A stretch of DNA of 64,000 nt from JAKCDU01 sp035551615 (GTDB lineage Bacteria > Actinomycetota > Acidimicrobiia > Acidimicrobiales > Palsa-688): positions 1 through 64,000 of the forward strand of contig DASZNC010000163.1 of NCBI GenBank assembly GCA_035551615.1, written 5' to 3'. Both the position numbers and the translations under genes were made by a program. Numbering within the stretch: the first letter of the stretch is position 1; each line of letters begins with the position of its first letter. Of this stretch, positions 35,493-43,632 are shown one piece after another. The notes beneath the pieces are model-generated. The model was not told where the DNA came from, did no database searches, and worked only from the letters and a program-made list of their open reading frames with translations.

Positions 35493-35699
35493 ATGAAGGT
35501 TGTGGTCGACTTCGACCTCTGTGAAAGCAACGCACTCTGCATGGCCGCGGCGCCTGAGGTCTTCGAGGTCCGCGACGACGACTTCCTGTACGTGCTCGAG
35601 GACTACCCGGACGATTCGCTGAAGAGCAAGGTCGAAGAGGCGGTCAAGCGCTGCCCCAAGCAGGCCATCAAGATCGACTACGACGCCCAGCCCGAGTAG
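35493..35699 (+). CDS. Small [3Fe-4S] ferredoxin
   Basis: 68 residues. The cluster ligands are C-x5-C in DLCESNALC and a distant Cys in RCPKQAI, the pattern of the 3Fe-4S ferredoxins that usually feed cytochromes P450. GGGAGG lies 11 nt before the ATG. No P450 or ferredoxin reductase is nearby, so its partner is elsewhere or may be the facing FadE gene's pathway. Confidence 0.92.
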   Translation: MKVVVDFDLCESNALCMAAAPEVFEVRDDDFLYVLEDYPDDSLKSKVEEAVKRCPKQAIKIDYDAQPE

Positions 35700-35712
35700 G
35701 GCGGCGGGTGCC

Positions 35713-35735
35713 GGCCGGGGCGGTCAGCCCCGGCC
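35713..35735. terminator. Perfect 9-bp hairpin shared by two convergent genes
   Basis: GGCCGGGGC (35713-35721), loop GGTCA, GCCCCGGCC (35727-35735). The stop codon of the FadE gene (TGA on the minus strand, 35726-35724) lies in the loop. Such a strong symmetric stem can serve as a bidirectional terminator; no T-run follows. Confidence 0.6.
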
Positions 35736-36911
35736 CGGCTCGCGGGGCAGGCCGAGCAGGCGCTCCCCGATGATGTTGCGCTGGATCTGCTCGGTGCCCC
35801 CGCCGAAGCGGGACCCCCACTGGCCGAGGAACTGCCCCTGTAGGTAGCGGGTGTGCGGGTCGTCGTCTTCGACCATGCCACCGGCGCCGCACATGCTCAT
35901 GACCAGGTCGCCGGTGGCCCCCAGCATCCGGGACAGGGCCAGTTTGGCCACCGAGCTCTCCGGCCCGGGCGGCCGCCCCTGGCTCATGGCCGTCAACTGG
36001 CGCCAGCCCAGGTACTTCACCAGTTCGAAGCCGATGTAGGCCTGGATGAGCTCGTCGCGCCGGACCGGATGGCGGTCGGCGCCGGTGCGGCGGGCCAGAT
36101 CGTGGAGCCGGTCGAATCGGGTGGCCGCCCCACCGGAGATCAGGGTGCGCTCGTTGGCCAGGGTGGTCATGGCTACCGCCCAGCCGCCGTTGATCTCGCC
36201 CACCCGCTGGGTGTCGGGGAGGATCACCTGGTCGAGGAACACCTCGCAGAAGTGGGACGCGCCGTTGGACTGCTTCAGCGGGCGGACATCGATGCCCGGC
36301 GTCTTCATGTCCACCAGGAAGTAGGTGATGCCCCGGTGCTTGGCTTCCTGTTCGCCGGTGCGGGCCAGGAGGATGCCCCAGTCGGAGAAGTGGGCGCTGG
36401 AGGTCCACACCTTCTGGCCCTGGATCACCCAGTGGTCGCCGTCACGGGTGGCCCGGGTCTGGAGTGAGGCCAGGTCGGACCCCGACCCGGGCTCGGAGAA
36501 CAGCTGGCACCAGACCTCCTCGCCCCGCAGCATGGGCTTGAGGAAGCGTTCCTTCACCTCGTCGCTGCCGTGGGCGATGATGGACGGGCCGGCCATGCCG
36601 ATGCCCTGGGCGAAGACCGAACCGGGCACATCGAAGCGGGCCTGCTCCTGGGCGAAGATCACGTTCTGGATGGGCGTGCCGCCGCGACCGCCGTACTCCT
36701 TCGGCCAGGTGATGCCGGCCCAGCCGGCGTCGTAGAGGGTGGCCTGCCATTCCTGGGCCTCGCGGACGTGTCGCTTCTCCTCCTCGGAGAAGGCCACGGT
36801 GAGCCCGAGCGGCGGGGCGGAATCGGCCGACAGTGGTCGGGCGTGGTCGGCCAACCAGGCGTGGGCCTCGGCCCGGAACGCGGCTTCTTCTGGGGTGTCC
36901 TCGAAATCCAC
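35724..36911 (-). CDS. Acyl-CoA dehydrogenase (FadE)
   Basis: 395 residues from a GTG. Typical motifs: WPKEYGGRGGTPIQNVIF, QLFSEPGSGSDLASLQ, WVIQGQKVWTSSAHFSDW and the C-terminal GGTEQIQRNIIGERLLGLP. It is the last of three minus-strand genes (acyl-CoA ligase, amidohydrolase, FadE), only 5 bp after the amidohydrolase stop, which suggests an operon for activation and oxidation of an acid. Its stop codon sits in a hairpin loop. Confidence 0.92.
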   Translation of the reverse strand: MDFEDTPEEAAFRAEAHAWLADHARPLSADSAPPLGLTVAFSEEEKRHVREAQEWQATLYDAGWAGITWPKEYGGRGGTPIQNVIFAQEQARFDVPGSVFAQGIGMAGPSIIAHGSDEVKERFLKPMLRGEEVWCQLFSEPGSGSDLASLQTRATRDGDHWVIQGQKVWTSSAHFSDWGILLARTGEQEAKHRGITYFLVDMKTPGIDVRPLKQSNGASHFCEVFLDQVILPDTQRVGEINGGWAVAMTTLANERTLISGGAATRFDRLHDLARRTGADRHPVRRDELIQAYIGFELVKYLGWRQLTAMSQGRPPGPESSVAKLALSRMLGATGDLVMSMCGAGGMVEDDDPHTRYLQGQFLGQWGSRFGGGTEQIQRNIIGERLLGLPREPGRG

Positions 36912-36916
36912 TGCGA

Positions 36917-38122
36917 CTAGACCGCCACGGCCTTGAGCAGGGCCTCGTTCGGGTGCTCGGGCAGCGTCTCGAGAGGGGTGGCGATCTGGTCCACGGTCGG
37001 CCCGAACCGGGCCGCTAGAGGATCCAGGGCGCCCAGATCGAAGTCGTAGAGCTGGGCCGCGTTGCCGCCGAGAAACGCCCGCAGCTCGACTTCGGAGGTG
37101 TCGTGGAAGAGCTGGCGCAGGTGCTCCCGGGTGAACGGCCCGGTGCCCTCGTCATGGGGGTAGTCGCTGCCCCACATGAAGTGGCCGTTGTCGAACGACA
37201 GGGCGGTGCGGGCGTCGTCGCGGCTCGGCTGCGAGACGCCGACCCACACGTTGCGGAGGAAGTACGCGGTGGCCGACAGGGGCAAGACCATGTCCTCGCT
37301 GAAGCGCAGCTCGCCGATGGCGCCGTTCTTGCGGATGCCGGCCAGGAGGTAGTCCAGCCGCTTCAGGAGCTGTGGAATCCAGGCACACCCCGACTCGGTG
37401 ATCACGAAGCGCAGGTCGGGGAAGCGATGGAACACGCCGCCGAGCAGAAGCTGCTGCAACGGGCGCTGCGAGTAGAACGGGACTTCAGCGATCATGAGGA
37501 CGGCCGACGCCGGCGTCTTGGCGTACTCGGGGGCACCGGTGCCGCCATGGCTGCTGACCGGGACCTGGAGCTCCTCGCACACCTTCCAGAGGGGGTCGTA
37601 GTCGGGGTGGTGGAGCGGCTTGATCCACTTCACGTCCGGTGGGATGTTGGGGAGCAGGACCCCGCCGCGGAGGTTGTGCTCCTTGATCCAGCGGACATCG
37701 GCGATGGCGTCGTCGATGTTGTTGAGGAAGATCTGACCGATACCGGCCCGCCGCTCGGGGGACTCAGCCACGAAGTCGGCCAGCCACCGGTTGTGGGCCC
37801 GGATTCCGGCCAATCGCCGGGGGTAGTCCTCCTCGCTGGGAGGCGGGGCGAACAGGACGAAACTCGGGAAGAAGGGGGGGATGGTGTTGGGGAACACCAC
37901 CTCGGCGACCACACCGTCGGCCTCCTGGTCGCGCCACCGGCGGCCGCTGTCCCAGTTGCGGATGCGGAGATCGGTGTCCTTCAGGTCCTTGTACGGATTG
38001 CGGTACCTGTCCCGCCAGGCGTCGAACTCGTCCACGAAGGCCGGGTCCAGGTAATCCCGGTACTGGGCGTGACTGCCGCCGGCGTGGGTGTCGGCAGAGA
38101 TGATCGTGTAGTTGTCAGCCAT
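36917..38122 (-). CDS. Amidohydrolase-2 family metal-dependent hydrolase
   Basis: 401 residues. Seen: SADTHAGGS near the N-terminus, VSSHGGTG in the barrel centre, and the family hallmark WGSDYPHDEG near residue 315, containing the metal-binding Asp. Members hydrolyse or decarboxylate ring-derived acids and related compounds; this one's substrate is unknown. ATG 38122 lies 13 bp after the ligase stop. It is likely cotranscribed with the ligase and FadE genes. Confidence 0.88.
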   Translation of the reverse strand: MADNYTIISADTHAGGSHAQYRDYLDPAFVDEFDAWRDRYRNPYKDLKDTDLRIRNWDSGRRWRDQEADGVVAEVVFPNTIPPFFPSFVLFAPPPSEEDYPRRLAGIRAHNRWLADFVAESPERRAGIGQIFLNNIDDAIADVRWIKEHNLRGGVLLPNIPPDVKWIKPLHHPDYDPLWKVCEELQVPVSSHGGTGAPEYAKTPASAVLMIAEVPFYSQRPLQQLLLGGVFHRFPDLRFVITESGCAWIPQLLKRLDYLLAGIRKNGAIGELRFSEDMVLPLSATAYFLRNVWVGVSQPSRDDARTALSFDNGHFMWGSDYPHDEGTGPFTREHLRQLFHDTSEVELRAFLGGNAAQLYDFDLGALDPLAARFGPTVDQIATPLETLPEHPNEALLKAVAV

Positions 38123-38135
38123 TTCTAGAAGCTTA

Positions 38136-39650
38136 TTACAGTTTTTCCGATACCACATCCCGGAGGAGGGTGCGCTGGATCTGCCCGGTGGCCGGCGTGC
38201 GCGGGATGGCCGGGACGGCGACGACCAGGCGGGGGTGCTTGAAGCGGGCCAGCCGCCCCTCCAGGTGGGCCCGCACGGCCGCCCCGTCGGGGACCGGTCC
38301 GTCGGCGACCAGGGCGACGACCACGACCTCGCCCCAGTCGGGGTGGGTGACGCCGACGACGGCCAGGTCGGAGACGCCGGGCAGGCCGGCCAGCGCCTGT
38401 TCGACCTCGACCGGTGCCACCGACTCGCCCCCGGTGCGGATGATCTCCTTGGCCCGGCCGGTGATCCAGACGAACCCGTCGGCGTCCATGGTTCCCAGAT
38501 CGCCGGTGTGGTACCAACCGCCGGCCAGTGCCGCCTCCGTCTCGTCCGGTCGTTCGAAGTAGCCGTCCATGAGGGTCGGACCCCGGTACAGGATCTCCCC
38601 GTCGTCGGCCAGGCGGATGACCCCGGGTGGCGCCACCCGGCCGACGCTGCCCGGGTGGGCGGCCGCGTCGCGGTGATGGAGCGTGGTGTGGTGGCCGCCT
38701 TCGGATGAGCCGTAGAGGACCGAGGTGGTGGCCGCCGGCATGGCCGCCCGCAGCCGTTCGAGCAGTTCGGCAGGGGCGGCCGAGGTCCCTGTGTCCGCGT
38801 GGCGGACCGACTCCAGACCGGCCCCGTCCGGGGTGGCGGCCAGAACCCGGTTCCACACCGCCGGTATGCAGTACATGGCGGTCGGTCGCCACCGCTCGGC
38901 TGCGGCCACGAGCGACGGGCCGTCGAAGCGCCGGCAGATATGGAAGGCGGTGCGGTGGTGCCAGGCCTCGAGGACGTAGTGCCAGCCGCCGTAGTGGAAG
39001 AGCGGGAAGCTGACCAGGATCCCGCCGTCGCCGGCCAGGCCGGCGGCGAAGGTCGAACCACCCGGGAACGAGCGCAGCCAGCTGGCCCGATGGCTGACCA
39101 CGACCCCCTTGGGCCGCCCGGTCGTCCCGCTGGTCAGGTAGATGATCTGCGGGGCGTCGTCGTCGATGTCGACCGGATCGTCCGGCTCCCGCGGCTCGTT
39201 TCCGCCGGCCAGCTGGTCGAGGGCCACCACGGCCATGCCGGGCCGGTCGGTGCCGGCCGACCCGGCGGCGTCGAGGTGGCCGGCGTCGAGGTGGCCGGCG
39301 TGGACGTGGGCGGCGTCGAGGTGGGCGGCGTCGGCGACGACCAGGGCCGGATGCAGGTAGTCGAGGGCGGCGGCCAGCTCGTCGGGGGAGAACGCCGGGT
39401 TCAGGGGGGCGAACACCAGCCCGGCCCGGGCCACTGCGGCGAACCCGGCCAGGCTGCGCAGGTCGGGGTCGCACCACCAGACCACCCGTTGGCCGGGCGG
39501 TAGCCGCCGGGCCAACAGGGCGCCGGTCATGGCCCGGGCCTGCCGTTCCAGCTGCCGGTACGAGACCTCGACGCCGTCGAGGGTGGCGGCGGTACCGTCC
39601 GGGTTGACTGTGGCCGCATCGGCCAGAAGACGGCCCACGAGTAGTGTCAC
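38136..39650 (-). CDS. Acyl-CoA ligase-like protein lacking the A10 lysine
   Basis: 504 residues from a GTG at 39650. The phosphate-binding loop YLTSGTTGRPKGV, YGSSEGG and the hinge GRAKEIIRTGGESVAPVEVE identify an adenylate-forming enzyme. Near the C-terminus the catalytic Lys of the A10 motif (usually TGK) is Gln: TPATGQIQRTLLR. The N-terminal domain also contains four pentapeptide repeats of the type AHLDA, absent from relatives I know. Function could be thioesterification with weak adenylation, or a changed reaction. Leaderless-type TACGTT ends 8 nt upstream. Confidence 0.82.
   Translation of the reverse strand: MTLLVGRLLADAATVNPDGTAATLDGVEVSYRQLERQARAMTGALLARRLPPGQRVVWWCDPDLRSLAGFAAVARAGLVFAPLNPAFSPDELAAALDYLHPALVVADAAHLDAAHVHAGHLDAGHLDAAGSAGTDRPGMAVVALDQLAGGNEPREPDDPVDIDDDAPQIIYLTSGTTGRPKGVVVSHRASWLRSFPGGSTFAAGLAGDGGILVSFPLFHYGGWHYVLEAWHHRTAFHICRRFDGPSLVAAAERWRPTAMYCIPAVWNRVLAATPDGAGLESVRHADTGTSAAPAELLERLRAAMPAATTSVLYGSSEGGHHTTLHHRDAAAHPGSVGRVAPPGVIRLADDGEILYRGPTLMDGYFERPDETEAALAGGWYHTGDLGTMDADGFVWITGRAKEIIRTGGESVAPVEVEQALAGLPGVSDLAVVGVTHPDWGEVVVVALVADGPVPDGAAVRAHLEGRLARFKHPRLVVAVPAIPRTPATGQIQRTLLRDVVSEKL
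39268..39327. repeat. 15-bp coding minisatellite, four units
   Basis: Four consecutive 15-bp units at 39268, 39283, 39298 and 39313; units 1 and 2 are identical (GCGTCGAGGTGGCCG) and units 3 and 4 differ by one to three bases. Being a multiple of 3, it keeps the ligase frame and encodes a His/Leu/Asp/Ala pentapeptide repeat. Confidence 0.85.
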
Positions 39651-39658
39651 GCGTAGGA

Positions 39659-39668
39659 AACGTACAGC
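39659..39668. promoter_or_regulatory. Divergent -10 region (AACGTACAGC)
   Basis: Minus strand TACGTT (39664-39659) ends 8 nt before the ligase GTG at 39650. Plus strand TACAGC (39663-39668) is a weaker match, 20 nt before the TTG at 39689. The two share the central TA. Confidence 0.3.
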
Positions 39669-39688
39669 CAGACCCACAGGGAGAGCGG

Positions 39689-40237
39689 TTGCAAAGAGAG
39701 GTCGTGCTGACCGGCATCGGGGGCCAGGGCGTGCAATTGGCGGCCAAGACCCTCGCCATGGCTGCCACTGCGGAGGGTCGCCAGGTGATGATGAGCTCGC
39801 ACTACGGCGGTGAGATGCGCGGCGGCCAGACCGAGGCATCGGTGGTCGTCTCCGACGGCCGCCTGCGACCGGTGCCCATCCTGGAGTCGGCCTGGTCGGC
39901 CTACGTGATGCATCCCCGGTACTGGCCGGGCGTGCTCGATCGGCTGCGCCCGGGCGGCGTCGCCGTCGTCAACACGTCGGTCACCGGACCGCTCGAGGCC
40001 GACGGCATCGAGGTCATCGGCGTGCCCGCCGGCGAGATCGCCAACCAGGTGGGCGCCCAGATGGCGGCTGGTTTCGTCCTGCTCGGCGCCTACGCGGCGG
40101 CCACCGGGATGGCCGGCTTGGAATCGCTGGTGGCCGCCATGAAGGAGCTGGTTCCGCCCTACCGGACCCAGCATCTGGCCGTGAACGAAGCCGCCCTGCG
40201 GGCCGGGGCGGCGGCGCCGGCCGGGATCCCCTCGTGA
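39689..40237 (+). CDS. 2-oxoacid:ferredoxin oxidoreductase, gamma subunit
   Basis: 182 residues from a TTG with GGGAGA 4 nt upstream. The N-terminus reads VVLTGIGGQGVQLAAKTLAM, the family hallmark, followed by GGEMRGGQTEASVVVSD. The gamma subunit forms part of the CoA-dependent complex that oxidatively decarboxylates 2-oxoacids to acyl-CoA. It is the first gene of a four-gene operon with overlapping stops and starts (gamma, delta, alpha, beta). Confidence 0.92.
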   Translation: MQREVVLTGIGGQGVQLAAKTLAMAATAEGRQVMMSSHYGGEMRGGQTEASVVVSDGRLRPVPILESAWSAYVMHPRYWPGVLDRLRPGGVAVVNTSVTGPLEADGIEVIGVPAGEIANQVGAQMAAGFVLLGAYAAATGMAGLESLVAAMKELVPPYRTQHLAVNEAALRAGAAAPAGIPS

Positions 40238-40464
40238 CCGTCACCCGCGGCACCGTCACCATCGACATCGACCACTGCAAGGGCTGCGAGCTCTGCATCG
40301 CCGCCTGCCGCCCGGCGGTGCTGCGCATGTCGGAGGAGACCAACGAGAACGGCTACCGGTTCCCCCTGCTCGAGCCGGGCTGCACCGCCTGCCGGGCGTG
40401 CCGGGACGTGTGCCCGGACTACTGCTTCGAGGTGTTCAAGTTCGATCGGCCGGTGACCAGCTGA
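40234..40464 (+). CDS. 2-oxoacid:ferredoxin oxidoreductase, delta (2x[4Fe-4S] ferredoxin) subunit
   Basis: 76 residues from a GTG that overlaps the previous TGA (GTGA). Two cluster motifs are complete: CKGCELCIAACRP and CTACRACRDVCPD. It carries electrons from the thiamine site to soluble ferredoxin. Confidence 0.93.
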   Translation: MTVTRGTVTIDIDHCKGCELCIAACRPAVLRMSEETNENGYRFPLLEPGCTACRACRDVCPDYCFEVFKFDRPVTS

Positions 40465-41543
40465 TGGTGGCCAAACTGCTCCAGGGCAGCGACGCCGTCG
40501 CCCGGGCCGCGCTCGAGGCCGGGTGCCGGTTCTTCGCCGGCTACCCGATGCTGCCGTTCACCGACCTGCTGGAGGCCATGGCCCGGCAGATGCCGGCGGT
40601 CGACGGCGTGTGTATGAACGCAGAAACGGAGATCGAAGCGGTCAACATGACCCTCGGTGCGGGCGCCGCCGGGGCCCGGGCGGCGACCGGCAGCTGTGGG
40701 CAGGGCATCGCGCTGATGCAGGAGGCCATCGCCGAGGCCGCCCTCAATGAGGTGCCGTTCGTCGTGTTCAACATGGCTCGCGGTCAGCAGGACTACTTCC
40801 AGGCCACGAGAGGCGGGGGATGGGGGGACTACCGCACCATCTGTCTGGCGCCCAAGGATGTGAGTGAGGCGGTCGAGCACACCCAGCTCCTGTTCCACCT
40901 GGCCGACCAGTACCGGGCGCCGGTGATGATGTACGGCGACTACCTGATCAGCCACACCTACATGAGCGTCGACATCACCCGGCGGGACTACGGCGAGCTG
41001 CCGCCCAAGGACTGGGCCCTCGACGGCTCGAAGGGCGGCACCGGACACTCGCGGCAGGTCTGGACGTGGGCCATGGGCAAGGCCAACGACCCCGGCCCCG
41101 GGCCGGATCTGCACTGGCAGCGGATCGCCGCCAAGTTCGAGGAGGTGGCGGCGGCCGAGCAGCGGTGGGAGGCCATCGACTGTGAGGACGCCGACACGGT
41201 GGTGGTGTCGTTCGGTACCTGCGGGCCGTTCGTCGAGCAGGTCGTGGCCGAGCTGCGCGAGGACGGCGTCCGGGTGGGTGCCTTCCGGCCGATCAGCCTG
41301 TGGCCGTTCCCCGAAGCGGCCCTGGCCGAGGCCTGCCGCAACGCCCGCCAGGTGCTGGTCTTCGAGGTCAACGCCGGCCAGATGATCGACGACGTGCGCC
41401 TGTCCATCGGCGGCCGCATCCCGGTGCGCCCGCTGGGGCGGGTCAGCATCGACTTCAGCGGCATGCGCCAGGGCGAGATCCTGACGGTGGGCTGGATCCG
41501 GGACCGAGTCAAGGCCGCTATGCAGGAGGTACCCGCCCGATGA
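40464..41543 (+). CDS. 2-oxoacid:ferredoxin oxidoreductase, alpha subunit
   Basis: 359 residues. ATG overlaps the previous stop (TGATG). FAGYPMLPFTDLLEAMA, MNAETEIEAVNMTLGAGAAGAR and the ARGQQDYFQATRGGGWGDYR block are typical of the alpha chain of 2-ketoisovalerate or 2-oxoglutarate ferredoxin oxidoreductases. The order gamma-delta-alpha-beta matches the branched-chain (VorDABC-like) type, which suggests branched 2-oxoacids as substrates, but the specificity cannot be fixed from sequence. Confidence 0.9.
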   Translation: MVAKLLQGSDAVARAALEAGCRFFAGYPMLPFTDLLEAMARQMPAVDGVCMNAETEIEAVNMTLGAGAAGARAATGSCGQGIALMQEAIAEAALNEVPFVVFNMARGQQDYFQATRGGGWGDYRTICLAPKDVSEAVEHTQLLFHLADQYRAPVMMYGDYLISHTYMSVDITRRDYGELPPKDWALDGSKGGTGHSRQVWTWAMGKANDPGPGPDLHWQRIAAKFEEVAAAEQRWEAIDCEDADTVVVSFGTCGPFVEQVVAELREDGVRVGAFRPISLWPFPEAALAEACRNARQVLVFEVNAGQMIDDVRLSIGGRIPVRPLGRVSIDFSGMRQGEILTVGWIRDRVKAAMQEVPAR

Positions 41544-42292
41544 CCGATGTCGCCCAGCGGAAAGTGGCGTCCGCGCTCGCTCCCTTGCAGCTGTCGGGTG
41601 AGCACCATCTCTGTCCCGGCTGCGGCCATCCGGTCGCCTGGCGCCTGCTGCTCGAGGTCATCGCCGAGCTGGAACTCGAGAAGAAGGCCATCGGCGTGGT
41701 CGGCCACGGGTGTTACACGAACATCGTGCAGCTGGCCGACATCGACTTCCTGCAGTGCCTGCACGGCCGGGCGCCGGCCGTCGCTACCGGCGTGAAGCGG
41801 GTCCACCCCGACGCCGCCGTGTTCACGCTGCAGGGCGACGGTGATGTGGCCAGCGAGGGCCTGGCCGAGGTGCTGCACACCGCCGCTCGAGGCGAGCGGA
41901 TCACCACGATCATGCTCAACAACGGCGTCTTCGGCGACACCGGCGGCCAGATGACGGCCGCTTCGGTCGTCGGTCAGCGGACCAAGACCAGCCTGGAGGG
42001 CCGCGACGCCGAGGCCCACGGTTACCCGGTCCCGGTCGCCGATCTGGTCGCCTCGCTGGCGGGGGCGGCCTATGTGGCCCGGGGTGCGGTCAACAACGCC
42101 GGCTCGATCGCCAAGACGAAGCGCTACATCAAGCGGGCCTTCGAGGCCGCCGTCGCCGGCGAGGGCTTCACCTTCGTCGAGGTGCTGACCATGTGCCCTA
42201 CGGGTTGGTTCCTGCCGACCGCCGACGGGCCGGACTACCTGGAGGGGACCTTCGAGAAGACCTACCCGCTGGGTGCGCTCAAGGGTCGGTAG
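41540..42292 (+). CDS. 2-oxoacid:ferredoxin oxidoreductase, beta (thiamine diphosphate) subunit
   Basis: 250 residues; ATG overlaps the alpha stop (ATGA). The N-terminal CPGCGHP supplies two cluster cysteines; the thiamine/Mg motif is QGDGDVASEGLAE followed by MLNNGVFGDTGGQ. A C-terminal MCPTGW is typical. The last 14 bp overlap the 3' end of the convergent marR-like gene. Confidence 0.92.
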   Translation: MTDVAQRKVASALAPLQLSGEHHLCPGCGHPVAWRLLLEVIAELELEKKAIGVVGHGCYTNIVQLADIDFLQCLHGRAPAVATGVKRVHPDAAVFTLQGDGDVASEGLAEVLHTAARGERITTIMLNNGVFGDTGGQMTAASVVGQRTKTSLEGRDAEAHGYPVPVADLVASLAGAAYVARGAVNNAGSIAKTKRYIKRAFEAAVAGEGFTFVEVLTMCPTGWFLPTADGPDYLEGTFEKTYPLGALKGR

Positions 42293-42752
42293 TCTCGGCC
42301 AGCGGCCGGTACGGCTCCTGCTGGACGTCGCGGACCAGCCGGCCGAGCAGCCCGGCCAACTGGCCGACATCCTCATCCGGCCACGAGGCGAGGGTCCGGC
42401 GTACCTGGTCCCAGATCACGTCGCGGACTCGCCGGAAGGCGCCCAACCCGGCGTCGGTGGCCTCCACGGTGCTGACCCGCCCGTCCTCGGGGCTACGGGC
42501 CCGGCTGACCAGGCCGGAGTCCTCCAACTGCCGCAGCAGCCGGGTCACCACCGCCGGATCGAGATCCAGGCGGTGGGCCAGCTGACCGGGCGTCGTCTGG
42601 CCGGCTTCGACGGTGCGCTCCAGCACCCGCAGGGCTTGCGGGGAAAGGGACACGCCGGCCGCCGCACTCTGCTGTTGATGGATGCGCCGACTGCCGCCCA
42701 GCCGGAACAGGGTCTGGATGGCCGCCGTGACCTCGTCGGTGGACCCTGCCAT
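42279..42752 (-). CDS. MarR-family transcription regulator
   Basis: 157 residues with a winged helix: SPQALRVLERTVEAGQTTPGQL, LDLDPAVVTRLLRQLEDSGL and the wing RARSPEDGRVSTVEAT. It is divergent from the SDR gene with 32 bp between starts and a TACGCT box 6 nt before its ATG, so control of the SDR gene and its own is likely. The ligand may be an aromatic or lipophilic acid; unknown. Confidence 0.88.
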   Translation of the reverse strand: MAGSTDEVTAAIQTLFRLGGSRRIHQQQSAAAGVSLSPQALRVLERTVEAGQTTPGQLAHRLDLDPAVVTRLLRQLEDSGLVSRARSPEDGRVSTVEATDAGLGAFRRVRDVIWDQVRRTLASWPDEDVGQLAGLLGRLVRDVQQEPYRPLAETTDP

Positions 42753-42784
42753 GCATGGAGCGTACTGATACCGTCCTCGGCACT

Positions 42785-43591
42785 ATGGGACGGCTCGAAG
42801 GCAAGGTCGCGTTCATCTCCGGGGCGGCAAGGGGGCAGGGCCGCTCGCACGCGGTGCGGCTGGCGTCGGAGGGGGCCGACATCGTCGCCATCGATGTCTG
42901 CGAGCAGTTGGTCAAAGGGTATCCCGGTGCCACCGAAGCCGATCTCGACGAGACCGTCCGGATGGTGGAGGAGACGGGCCGCTCGATCATGGCCGTGAAG
43001 GCCGATGTGCGCGACTTCGACCAGGTGAGCCAGGCGGTGACGCAGGGCTGGGAACGGTTCGGCCGGCTCGACTTCGTCGTGGCCAACGCCGGCATCTTCC
43101 GGTTCGGCCGGCTCTGGGAGATCGACCTGGACCAGTGGAACGACGTCATCAACGTCAACCTGACCGGCGTCTTCCACACCCTCAAGGCCACTGTGCCGGG
43201 GATCATCGAGCAGGGCCAGGGGGGGTCGATCGTCCTCATTAGTTCGGTGGCCGGGCTCAAGGGCACCCCTTTCACCGCCGCCTACACAGCGGCCAAGCAC
43301 GGCGTGACCGGTTTGTGCCGGACGCTGGCCAATGAACTGGGCGAGTTCAAGATCCGGGTCAACTCGATCCACCCGGCGTCGGTGCCGACCCCGATGATCA
43401 GCGACCCGGCGCTGTTCGAACTGATCCTCGAGCACTCCGAGACGTTGGCGCCGATCTACATGAACACCCTGCCCTATATGGACATGCCCCCGGATTCGGT
43501 ATCGAACATGGTCCTGTACCTGTGCTCGGAGGAGAGCAAGTACATGACCGGGGCGCAGATTCCGATCGACTTCGGGACGCTCAACCGGTAG
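42785..43591 (+). CDS. Short-chain dehydrogenase, mycofactocin-coupled type
   Basis: 268 residues. The Rossmann motif GAARGQGRSHAVRLASEGAD and IVAIDVC are characteristic of the mycofactocin-coupled SDR group. NAGIF and the catalytic Ser-Tyr-Lys (SSVAG, YTAAKHG) follow. An insertion EQLVKGYPGATEADLDETV is also typical of that group. It probably oxidises an alcohol using a tightly bound nicotinamide, with mycofactocin as electron acceptor. Mycofactocin synthesis genes are not in the window. ATG 42785 is used. Confidence 0.9.
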   Translation: MGRLEGKVAFISGAARGQGRSHAVRLASEGADIVAIDVCEQLVKGYPGATEADLDETVRMVEETGRSIMAVKADVRDFDQVSQAVTQGWERFGRLDFVVANAGIFRFGRLWEIDLDQWNDVINVNLTGVFHTLKATVPGIIEQGQGGSIVLISSVAGLKGTPFTAAYTAAKHGVTGLCRTLANELGEFKIRVNSIHPASVPTPMISDPALFELILEHSETLAPIYMNTLPYMDMPPDSVSNMVLYLCSEESKYMTGAQIPIDFGTLNR

Positions 43592-43632
43592 CCGGGCAGG
43601 TACCGGCGCACCCGGCGTCGTACTGGATCCGT

